Origin: Mytilus edulis | Taxonomy: Eukaryota; Mollusca; Bivalvia; Mytilida; Mytilidae | Direction of reading: 5' to 3' | DNA: 64,000 nt | NCBI RefSeq assembly: GCF_963676685.1 | Contig: NC_092346.1 | Span: 29,525,133 to 29,589,132, forward strand | Shown here: positions 25,505 through 36,110 of the stretch, piece by piece | Numbering within the stretch: the first letter of the stretch is position 1 | Layout of the letters: each line of letters starts with the position of its first letter | Program-made: the position numbers and the translations under genes | Notes under the pieces: model-generated | The model's input: only the letters and a program-made list of their open reading frames with translations | The model's database searches: none | Told to the model about the DNA's origin: nothing

Positions 25505-28500
25505 AATCAAACACAATATTGTTTGTTGATTTTATGTTTGAATTAAATACTAGTTTGTCATTTGAAAGTTCTCCGCGATCATCCATTTTATACTTCGACT
25601 GTTGGTTCAAAAACTATGTTGTTGTTCTTTAACTAAGATTGCAAAACCCTTCGTAAAAGTTTGAACTAACAAGTTTTGTTTTGATCTAACTTTAGGTCCT
25701 TTGGTCATGATGGACTCACATAATATACATGTGTGTGTGTTTGCTTTCAAAACTTCTGGTCTCGAACAAGTCTAATTAATTTTATACAAATAACCTATGT
25801 CGTGTGCATGGGTATCGAATAATTGGTGAAATTTTCATTAAGTACTTTCGAGAACAATCAAATATTTGCTTCAGTTGTGTATTTCGGTGGTTTTTTGTCA
25901 CATTAGTTGTCCTTTCAAAATATGTGTAGTTGTTAGTTAACGCAAGCTTCTCCGTTTTCCTTTGGAAGGGAAAGGGTCTGGGATACAAGATGAACGCCCA
26001 AATCAGGATTCTCTGTAGTTGTTATTGATGTTGATATTGGGTTTCCTGTAGAATTTGAAAATCAACTTAGGAATTTCGTGTTAATGGGAGTCTCTGTTTA
26101 GTTCTTTCAGAACTAATGTAGATTCAAAGCAATATTAAAAGATTGAATTTGGTAAGGACGTTAGTGTTTAATGGAGGCCTAATGTCAACGTCTACACTTT
26201 TCTGTATCCTTTTCCCCATTCATTTTATTTGGTTTTTTTTACCGTTTTCCTGTTATTAAGGTACGCCTGGTGGCTACTAACATTCTCTTTGCAATAACTT
26301 ATGAACCGTTCTACCAATGCTTTTCATTTTAAATTTAATAGTTTGATATGCATGACAAAAGGGAGGTAGAAGTGGCAATTTACACTTTTCCTATTCAGGA
26401 GTTGTGTTCCTTCATTTGTAGGAAAATTGCACAATTTATTGATTCCGTTCAATAAAGGCAACAGTAGTATACCGCTGTTCAAAATTCATAAATCGATAGA
26501 GAAAAATAAATCCGGGTTTCAAACTAAAACTGAGGGAAACGTATCAAATATAAGATAATTACGACACAACAGAGATCCAACATCGAAATGTAACTCACAC
26601 CGAAACGAACTATAATGTAACGATGGCCATTTTCCTGACTTGGTACAAAAAAGCCTTTTTCGAATGGTTTTCACAAATATAATATGTTGTTACTAATCAT
26701 GCTAATGGCATAATAAGTTTTAATTCAGCAACAGAAATAAAAATAGTTGTAAAACTGTGCATGTTTGCCTCTATATTATAAAACAACTAAAAATAAGCAG
26801 TCATAACAATTGACATAATTATATATCATAAGGTCAATTTCTATTTACCTTGAAAATGTAAGAGTTTAGACAAATCAGTCATCTGTTACGTTTAGTTCAT
26901 AGATTTTGGCACATTTTATGTAATTTTCTAAATCGACAGGAAGAGCATTGTCCAATAAAAACTTGTGTTTTCAAAGTTCTTACTTGGTCAGGTAGAATTT
27001 CGTTCATTTTCATTTAGAATGTCCTTAGATTTTCCAAATGAAAAATTTGTTCTGTTGCACCAACAACAAATACAAAAATAATAATATTAATTTTAGATTC
27101 AAAAGATCGAGCAATTTTCCGATATTTTGAGCGACGCAGATAGAATGTGAAAGTGAACATTCCCCCTTTAAATGATAGTGACATGCGATGGCCGGTTTCA
27201 GATTCGGTATTTGCAGTACCTAAGCCAGCAGATAATTTCATTAAACACTAAAGCAAAAACAACCGTAGTATACCAATGTTCAATAGTCATAAATCTGATT
27301 CCATAACCAAGTCTGGTTTTACTTTTAGGTTTTATCAGGTGTTCAACTTTTGCTAAACTTTTATTTATTTTGCCCTCGAGCATAACTAAAGAGACACTGA
27401 AATTCACAATAAAGTTGGTTCCCGTAATATTATTGTCTGCATTTTCAGGAACAACCTTTTTAAAATATTAGTATCTGAATACATTTTTTATCTTCAGGTT
27501 TTGATATTACTTTTAAAAACTCATATTCTAAGCATGACCCAGGTAAGGTTTTTATAGAAAACAAACTTCTTAAACAAACCTGAATCACCTAGGCGTTTCA
27601 ACATGAGCAAAAAAATCGTACTAATCACATAAAACGTTTTCTTATATTCATTAAGTTTTTAAAATAGGAATCAAAATCAGGACAAAAACACAAAATTCCT
27701 TTTACTATAAGTAGTAGTGATATTGCACTCATTGTATCATTTTCTATATCAACCCAGTGGTTAAGAACATTCATTAAAAAAAACCCACCAGGTTGCAATT
27801 AGGACATTAGAAATACTCTTTAGTAATACAATATGTTGCAATGTCCTTATCTTTTTATACCTACAAAATATGGAATAATTTATGTAGTTCATCAAAGAAT
27901 CATACTCTCATTTTCATAGACAACTTTCCTACTTGATAAATGTGTTTAATCCCACTGCAATTGTTTGCACCTTTCCTAAGTCAGGAATCTGATGTTCAAT
28001 GGTTGTGGTCTGTTTATTTTGTTCATAAGTGTTTCTCGTTTCTCGTTTTTTATAAAGATTAGACAGTTGGTTTTCCCGTTTGAATGGTCAAACACTAGTA
28101 TTTTTTTTGTCCCTTTATAGCTTGCTGTTCGGTGAGAGCCAAGACTTCGCGTTGAAGGCCGTACCTTGACCTATAATGGTTTACGTTTATTAATTGTGAA
28201 TTGGATGAAGAGCTGTCTTTTTGGCACTCATACCACATCTTCTTATATCTATTATGTACGTGCATAGACATGGTTATTTTTATTATAAGATACATGTTCC
28301 ATATTCTAGTGTATGACAATTTTGCGCCTCATATACTTCAAGGCAGCACAACTTTTTATTCAGTCAATAGATTACAATGTTAATGAAATGACATATTGCT
28401 GTCGTGACTATATTAAAAATAGATTTAAAAGGAAGAATCTGTCTGAATGTCTATGGAAGAAAGTGATTTAAGTGTCAATATTGCGCCGAACATATATTGA

Positions 28501-28616
28501 GATAGCACCAAGTTTTAAATAACAAACTGTCTGAAAATCTTTGTGAATAAAACACAATTCTAATGCACTGGTCTTTAGTTTATGTATACTGAAAGGGGTA
28601 TATTTTTTATGAGTTC
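25505..28616. other. Intergenic region after astacin gene 1
   Basis: No gene is recognised. It holds inverted family-C pieces at 26460-26690 and 27250-27330 ('ggcaacagtagtataccgct' type) and a family-D piece at 28105-28260 in plus orientation. The rest is AT-rich. Confidence 0.5.
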
Positions 28617-31463
28617 ATGGATAACAAATGTGATGTCCAAAGCAGTATTGAGTGTTTAATTTTTTTTCATATTTTTTTTTCGATATTCGGATCAATTGAT
28701 ACATTTGGATGTGTTCTCGATTTTACTTACAATAAATGTTTCAAAGAGCAAATAGTAAATAATCAAACAAGAGGGGCTATTATACGATCACATGCCGAGC
28801 ACTGCGAAGGCAATGAAAGAAATTCAAAATATTTCTTATCATTAGAAAAACGTAATTATAAAAATAAATGTATTAACAAATTAGTTGTAAACGACATTGA
28901 AATATTGTCACAAGAAAAAATTCTAAACGAAGAGAGAAATTTCTACGAAAATCTGTACTCATCAAAAGAAGACCCTGATAAATATTCAGGTGATTCTAAC
29001 TTTTTTGATTTAAATTTTATTCCTAAGCTAACAGATCTGGAAAAGGATATATGCGATGCAGATATTTCAGAATCTGAGTGCGTTAAAGTTTTAAAAACAT
29101 TTAAAAATAATAAAAGCCCTGGTACAGATGGGCTTACCGCTGAGTTTTACAAATTTTTCTGGATTGATGTAAAAAAATATGTTTTGGAAAGCTATGAATA
29201 TTCCTTCGAGACCGGAACCCTCTCAATAGACCAAAGACGGGGTATTTTGACTCTTATTCCAAAGAAAGATAAAGATAGAACACTCTTGTCGAACTGGCGA
29301 CCTCTTTCTCTCTTAAATTTTGATTACAAATTATTAGCCAAAGTTATTGCGGAAAGAATGAAATTATTTCTTCCGAAACTTATAGATCCGGATCAGACAG
29401 GATATGTGGCTGGTAGATATATTGGTGAAAATCTACGACTAATTGCTGATATTATATTGTTTACTACTTTAAAAAATTATCCAGGGCTTATATTACTAGT
29501 CGATTTCGAAAAGGCGTTTGATACGCTAGAATGGAAATTTATTCAAAAAGCATTGGCTTGTTTTAATTTTGGTAGCAAGTTCCGGAAATGGGTCTTAACT
29601 TTATACTCAAATATATCTAGTCTTGTCGTTAATAATGGATTTAGTTCTAGTCCGTTCAAAATTGAGAGAGGTGTTCGACAAGGGTGTCCTTTGTCTCCTT
29701 TTTTATTTATTTTGGCCGTTGAACTGCTGGCAATAAATATTCGTAAGAACAACCATATATCAGGTATAAAAATTGGGGATACTGAAATAAAAATTTCACA
29801 GTTGGCTGATGATACCACTTGTTTTTTGAAAGATGTATTTTCTGCGCAAATTTTATTAGATTCCTTTAATGATTTTGAGAAGTGTTCAGGGTTAAAAGTC
29901 AATTTTTCGAAAACCGAAGCAACATGGATTGGAAGAAATAAATTTAACAAAGAAGGTTCCCTTCCTATTAAATGGACAGATGGTTTTAAAACCTTAGGTT
30001 TAAAATTTAACGCTTTTGATGAAATGGTTTGTTCTAACTTAGATACATGCATAGAAAAAATGGAATCAATTATTAAAATGTGGAGGATCAGAAACCTTTC
30101 CTTGATCGGTAAAATCGTAATTCTTAAATCACTTGCAATATCGAAGCTTATTTATGTCATTTCATCTACACATGTACCAAGATCTTATGTAATTAAAATA
30201 CAAAGGGACATTAATAACTTTTTATGGAATGATAGTACTCCGAAAGTTAAATCGGAAGTTATTCAAAAGTCTCCTAGCGAGGGGGGACTGAAAGCACCAA
30301 ATTTTGAAGTACAGCTGTTATCCTTTCGTATCATGTGGGTAAAACGATTTTTGTCAGAACATGACTCTAAATGGAAACATGTTTCCAAAGCATTCTTCTC
30401 CCTTTTTGATTTAGAGGACTTATTTATGAGCAGATGTGAATTTGAGTTTTTAAATTTAAAAGCACCTCTTTTTTATATAGAAGTGCTATCTGCTTGGAAA
30501 CGTTTCAAGGGTATTTTCATCCCGTTAAATGCATTTCATGTTAGAAAAGAATTTATTTGGTTCAATCCGTTTATCAAGGTTAACAGAACGAGTATTTTTT
30601 ACAGATCTTGGTACACGAAAGGCATAAGGTTCATTAATGATATTGTAGATGATAAAGGCGAATTTTTGTCTCATGACGCTATTAACAAAAAATATAATTT
30701 GAATGTTACTTTTGTAGACATTCTTTCTATTAAACTTGCTATACCACGTGACTGGAAAGATTTGTTATTACAACAACACATGTCACCTAAGAGCAACTCT
30801 TTTGGATTCGTTTTTGAGCATGAGAATAAAAAAATGCCTATTAGCAAATTATATACTAAAGATGTATATTCACTTTTTATCGATCGGGTAAGTGTTTCTC
30901 CTATTTCACAACAAAGGTGGGAAGAAAGTTTTAATATAGAAATTAGTGACGAAAAGTGGAACAATATTTATTCACTAGCTTTTAAATGTACTATTGAAAG
31001 CAAACTACAAGCTTTTCAATATAAAGTGTTACACAGAATAGTCTCACATAATTATCTCCTTGAAAAATGTAAACTTTCTTTAACTAATGAGTGTGCCAGT
31101 TGTAAAGAAATAGAAACTATAGAGCATAAATTTTTTGAATGTATAGAAATAAAACGATTTTGGAGAGAATTTTCTAATTGGTGGCATTTAGTTTTTGGAG
31201 TAAAATTTTTTTTAAATAAAGACAGTGTCATTTTTGGTATATTGAATTCTGATAACTTAGTGTTAAACTATTGTATTTTACAGGCAAAATATTACATTCA
31301 TTATGTAAAGTACACACAATTAGACAGATTGTTTATATCTGTGCAATCTTTTCTCAAATTTTTGAAAAGACGTCTGGAGATATTAGAATATTTATATCTT
31401 TCTAAAGACAAGCACGAGTCATTTGTCGACAGATGGGGGGAATTTATGGAAGTTATTAATTAA
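28617..31463 (+). CDS. LINE ORF2 reverse transcriptase, L1/Tx1-like, 5'-truncated (chimeric start)
   Basis: A single uninterrupted frame of 948 codons. Residues from 44 on match L1/Tx1-clade ORF2 proteins from the linker before the reverse transcriptase: RGAIIRS and SKYFLSLEKRN, then WRPLSLLNFDYK, DQTGYVAGR, FEKAFD (catalytic D296), RQGCPLSPFLF and LADD (D398, D399). A C-terminal C-x2-C-x7-H-x4-C knuckle lies near CASCKEIETIEHKFFEC. The apurinic endonuclease domain is absent. Residues 1-43 come from flanking host DNA, because the 5' target-site duplication sits at 28731-28745; the ATG is therefore accidental. The lack of stops suggests a young copy, although a truncated LINE is not expected to mobilise itself. 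Confidence 0.9.
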   Translation: MDNKCDVQSSIECLIFFHIFFSIFGSIDTFGCVLDFTYNKCFKEQIVNNQTRGAIIRSHAEHCEGNERNSKYFLSLEKRNYKNKCINKLVVNDIEILSQEKILNEERNFYENLYSSKEDPDKYSGDSNFFDLNFIPKLTDLEKDICDADISESECVKVLKTFKNNKSPGTDGLTAEFYKFFWIDVKKYVLESYEYSFETGTLSIDQRRGILTLIPKKDKDRTLLSNWRPLSLLNFDYKLLAKVIAERMKLFLPKLIDPDQTGYVAGRYIGENLRLIADIILFTTLKNYPGLILLVDFEKAFDTLEWKFIQKALACFNFGSKFRKWVLTLYSNISSLVVNNGFSSSPFKIERGVRQGCPLSPFLFILAVELLAINIRKNNHISGIKIGDTEIKISQLADDTTCFLKDVFSAQILLDSFNDFEKCSGLKVNFSKTEATWIGRNKFNKEGSLPIKWTDGFKTLGLKFNAFDEMVCSNLDTCIEKMESIIKMWRIRNLSLIGKIVILKSLAISKLIYVISSTHVPRSYVIKIQRDINNFLWNDSTPKVKSEVIQKSPSEGGLKAPNFEVQLLSFRIMWVKRFLSEHDSKWKHVSKAFFSLFDLEDLFMSRCEFEFLNLKAPLFYIEVLSAWKRFKGIFIPLNAFHVRKEFIWFNPFIKVNRTSIFYRSWYTKGIRFINDIVDDKGEFLSHDAINKKYNLNVTFVDILSIKLAIPRDWKDLLLQQHMSPKSNSFGFVFEHENKKMPISKLYTKDVYSLFIDRVSVSPISQQRWEESFNIEISDEKWNNIYSLAFKCTIESKLQAFQYKVLHRIVSHNYLLEKCKLSLTNECASCKEIETIEHKFFECIEIKRFWREFSNWWHLVFGVKFFLNKDSVIFGILNSDNLVLNYCILQAKYYIHYVKYTQLDRLFISVQSFLKFLKRRLEILEYLYLSKDKHESFVDRWGEFMEVIN

Positions 31464-31693
31464 ATTTTATTCTCGATATGATCATGTATATTTAATGTAT
31501 TCCAAAGTATCTTTTACTTGTATCATATACCGATTATTCACATCATTTACTTGTATTTGTTTTTACTATGTCTTATTCGTAAAATATCAATAGTATGACT
31601 ATGCCATATGTCAATCACTTATATATTGAAAAAAATGTATGTATGTATGCACTGTAGCTTGAACACCAAAAAGATCAATAAAAAATAAAAAAA
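28746..31693 (+). mobile_element. L1/Tx1-like LINE insertion with 15-bp target-site duplication
   Basis: AATAAATGTTTCAAA occurs at 28731-28745 and again at 31694-31708, directly after an A-rich tail ('aataaaaaataaaaaaaa'). This marks a target-primed reverse-transcription insertion truncated at its 5' end. The 3' untranslated part is about 230 bp. Confidence 0.88.
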
Positions 31694-31708
31694 AATAAAT
31701 GTTTCAAA

Positions 31709-34700
31709 CTTTACCAAGATAACAGTATGAAATTACTTTTTGTCCATAATATTATTCGAGTATGTCTGCTATTTCGTAGGGAAAAAAAAGAAAAAAAATA
31801 ATACTCCGTTTTTACATTTCGTTCTGCTTTTCATGTTTATAGAAGATATTTTATGTCATAATATGGTCAGTTCAAAATATAACATACATTTCTTTGTATG
31901 TATATAATTCTATAATTCAATAAGTGGAACAGTAGGAAACCTGAAATTACAAATAAATTTACTACAACATTTTATGAACTGCATGCATCTGGAAGCGTTT
32001 TTTTTCGGGAATCTCTAACTAGTAAATTATTTTCATCTGGGCGTCGTTGTTGGTCTTAAATGGACAAAACGCACGTATGGCGTATTGATTTTTGAACTGG
32101 GTACCTTTTGTTATCTATTATTCGTGTGTTTCTCTATCCTATATGTTCTCCCATTTATTAGTATTGTATTCCTGTCATGTAACGCTATCATTTGAATGTT
32201 GTATTTAACATTGCCATAAAAACGAGAGGTTTGGCATGCCACAAAACCAGGTTTAACCCACCATTTGTTCTTGAAATGTCCTATACCAAGTCAGAAAAAT
32301 GGCCATTGTTATATCGTAATTTGTTTCTGTGTGTGTAACATTTTAACGTTGTGTTTCTGTTGTGTCGTAGTTATCCTCCTATATTTGATGAATTTCCCTC
32401 AGTTTTAGTTTGTTTTTTTCTCAATCTATTTATAAATTTCGAACAGCGGTATACTACTGTTGCATATCTAAAACTGTCATTTTGATCTAAGCATCAACTG
32501 AAACGAATGAAAAAAAATATCAAGTCATGTTCCGTCTTTCAGTCAATTTTCAAATTTAATGATTGCAGTAAATTCAGTACTGTTCAGAAAGTTCGCTTTC
32601 AGTCAACTCTGACTGTTCAGTAGTTTTTCATTACATAAGTATGTCGTTGCAATTAATGACATATATTTCCCAGTGAAATAAATACCAATTGTCTAATTGC
32701 TACCTCAGTTTGATACTAATAAGTATTGCAATTTTCATTGTTATAAATCTAATATCAAAAGAGGGACGAAAGATACCAAAGGGACAGTCAAACTCATAAA
32801 TCTAAAACAAACTGACAACGCCATGGCTAAAAATAAAAAAGACAAACAGAAAAACAATAGTACACACGACACAACATAGAAAACTAAAGAATAAACAACA
32901 CGAACCCCATAATATCAGTATTTAGTACAAATATAATATTAAATCTTATTTTTGACAGATAGTTTTATTCATTCCAATGTGACGTCCTTTTTCATTTTTG
33001 TTACAAATTCCGATGTGACGTCATTTTGTTGTCCTTTTTTTGTCCTTTATACAATTTCAAATGTGACGTCACTTTGCGTTGAGGCCTTGACAAATTCGGG
33101 TGTGTCTATTTTTTGTGTTGGATTGTGTTGGATTTTGTCGGGTTATGTAATGTATCCGGTTGTTTTTTTGTAATTAGTTCATACTTCAGTTTTATCATGT
33201 ATATCTTTAATATAGTCATTTTATAAAATTTACTGTTTGCAAAAGTATAAATTATTCTAAATAATAGGGATGTTCTGGTACCTAACAGAAAACTCTGGTC
33301 GTTTTTGGCACACTTTTTTGAACTTTTGGTCTCGATGTTGTTCAACTTTGTACTTTTTTTGGCTTTAAAACTTTTGTATCTGGGCGTCACTAGTAAGTCT
33401 TGTGTAGACAAAACGTACTTCTGGCGTATTAAATTTTAAACCTGGTGCTTTTGTTAGCTATAATTCGTGTGTTTCTTTGTCAATTGTGTTCTCCTATTTA
33501 TTTATATTGTAGTCCTGTAATGTTGCGTTGTCATTTTAATGTTTTATTTAACATGGCCATAAAAGTGGGAGGTTTGGCATGCCACAAAACCAGTTTCAAC
33601 CCACCATTTGTTTCTTTAAAATATGTCCTGTACCAAGTCAGGAATATGGTCATTGTTATATTATAGTTCGTTTCTGTGTGTGTTACATTTTAACGTTGTG
33701 TTTCTTTTGTGTCGTTTGTTTCCTCTTATATTTGAGTGTGAATTCACATTATCATAAGACGTGTCACGGTACTTTCCCAAATTCATGTATTTAGTTTTAA
33801 TGTTATATTTGTTATTCTCATCGGATTTTGTCTAATGGGAAAACGGTACTATTACATTTTCCCAGCATTAGGTTGCCCCTTTTGTGTACCCAAGGCAGGT
33901 GAAGGAAGTCAAATAAGTAGCGCTGTGATTGGATGTAAGGGTATAGTATATTTTTTTAATTTATTTATGAATAATTGCAGTGTGTATATTTACAATATAA
34001 ATTTTGAAAACTATTGAAATATTTTCTAGAGAATTATTAGAATAGACTTCCAAAATTTGATAAATTTGATGCAAAATGACGGTGGGCATGAATAACATAA
34101 ACAAGCTCCGTTGGAAGTTGGTCATGATACTATTTGGCTTTAATTTTTAAAACAGAAGAATAAAGTACTAACACCACATTTAACTGTTTTATCCAGGTTT
34201 TTATCATAAAAAGTGATAAATTCAGAAAATGTTAATATTGTCGCCTATGGCAGAAAAAATAGTACCGTTTTCCCTTATGCTTAGTTCGTTTATGTGTGCG
34301 TTACATTTTAATGTTTTGTCGTCATTCTCTTATAGTTAATGCATTTCCCTCGGTTTTGGTTTGTGACCCGGATTTGGGTTTTTTTCTATCGATTTATGAG
34401 TTTTGAATATCGGTTTACTACTGTTGCCTTTATTTTTTAATGAAAAATGGTAACATGCAAATGTCAAACTTAATATAAACATAACACAATACACACGGTA
34501 TTTGGAAAAGCTCATAATCTCGAAAACATGAACAGACAGTCTTTTGATTTAAAATTGTATTCTACCAGAATTAATATATGTCTTTGTTGGTAAAAAAAAA
34601 AGGAACATGATTTTAGTAATATTCTGAACATGTTGAAGTAAAATAACAGAGAAATTCCCTCATCAGAGATGGTTGTTTAAAATATAGGACTATTAGTTTA

Positions 34701-34887
34701 CAGCTGAATATTAATTTGTTTAGCATGCTGCAAAGAAAAGAAAAAAAAACACATTGCTAAATTTTGGGCACAACAAAGGGCTGAAAGAAATTGTCGAATG
34801 CTATGCTTACTGGAACCTTTTCTACAAACGCCATATTTCCCATCTCTGTCAATATACATGTTCAACAACTAATTGTCAATGTGTAAA
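31709..34887. other. Repeat-rich spacer upstream of astacin gene 2
   Basis: It contains family-B and family-C copies at 32030-32470, a duplicated block at 32952-33790 and another family-C tail at 34275-34435. No gene is supported; the short open frames here fall in repeats. Confidence 0.5.
32952..33790 (+). repeat. Duplicated CRE-bearing repeat block, copy 1
   Basis: It aligns with 37130-37990 in intron 1 of astacin gene 2. It begins with spaced TGACGTC motifs (TGACGTCC at 32990, TGACGTCA at 33016 and 33064), then a family-B segment, then family C with 'tttggcatgccacaaaacca'. Confidence 0.75.
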
Positions 34888-35605
34888 GCTGGGGTCACAC
34901 ATTCACGATTTTTACTGCCGTCCTTGACAGGACCATTCCCGATTAAAATTTATCAAAAGTCTGATCAAGATCCTATGAATCGTGGATGTAAATTCAAACT
35001 TTAAAAATTTAATCACGACAACAATCAGATATTGTTCAGGAAGCGTCGATATTGAACCGTTTCCAAGCGAATTTATCCCGATAATCCCGTTCTTAATCCG
35101 CTTCTAATCCGATTTTTATCTTTCGCCAGGTAAAATTCGACCGAGTCTGTCACGACTGCGTCCCGATTCTACCGAATGTAATCCGACAGAGATCAGATAG
35201 TGACAAGACAGTGAACCGACGCTGACGGAAGTTATCCGTTCGAACAAATTTCTCCAGATCATTCCCGTTCCACAGGACACCGTCCCGAATACACAGAACA
35301 TTGTTAGGAATTCGATCCGATACAGCAGAATCTGTCACGACATAGGCACGATTGTAATACGACTAGACAAAATCGGCTGAGTTTCCCCGAATGTTACGGG
35401 ACGCACCTAACTGTCGGGGTGCTTTGCCGAACTATTCGAACCCTTCCCGACCAGTAGGAATCTGTTACGAACTAAAACGACTGCGTTCAGACAATAATAG
35501 GACATTCCAGATAATTGACGATACTAATCCGACTTTTTCACTTTTCGTGTCGTATCGCTGTCTGATCTCAAACGGGAGTAATAATCGGCAATGTGTGAAC
35601 CCCGC
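34888..35605. mobile_element. Inverted-repeat element filled with degenerate CGA-containing short repeats
   Basis: The ends 'gctggggtcacacatt' and 'aatgtgtgaaccccgc' are inverted copies. The interior is a run of loosely spaced words with the core CCGA or ACGA roughly every 11-12 bp ('cccgattctaccga', 'aatccgacagag'). It is CpG-rich against an AT-rich background. No transposase. It resembles 48075-49257 in plan, not in sequence. Confidence 0.65.
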
Positions 35606-35955
35606 ATTAAGGACTTTAAAAACTTCTCACTTATTCGAATAGTGAAAAGAGAAATTTATATTTATGCATTTTCGTCAGAACACATTTCTAAACTAATAGT
35701 TTGTAAAATAGAAGATATTCCTATATCGAAAGATTTAGTTGATAATTAATATTATTTGTTTACAGGGTTGACATTGAAATTTCCTTGAGTGAAGATTCTA
35801 AATAGTTTATTTGAAGAAAGGAATCCCCGTAACAATCTCGTATTTGCTTTTCATCGTGACCCAAGGCTAATTAATTTTCTTATTTCACCCTCATGGGAAT
35901 ATTTTCTGCATTTTAAAGAGCATAACTAACAAATTCGTCATCGTAAAACTTGAGA

Positions 35956-36064
35956 TTATGTAATATTACATTTGATTTGTCATCCTAGTAACAAACTTTT
36001 ATTTAATTTTTTTTTATTTTTATTTTGAACAAGGAAAGGGGTATATTTCTACATGATATATAAA
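35956..36064 (+). promoter_or_regulatory. Core promoter of astacin gene 2
   Basis: TATAAA lies at 36059-36064, 52 bp before the ATG. AACAAGGAAA lies at 36028-36037 and TTATGTAATATTA at 35956-35968. Distances to the TATA box are 31 and 103 bp, against 29 and 101 bp in gene 1. Confidence 0.6.
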
Positions 36065-36110
36065 TAAGTGCGGGAAAGAGTTGGACATTATACACTCCAA
36101 AGCCCTTAAC

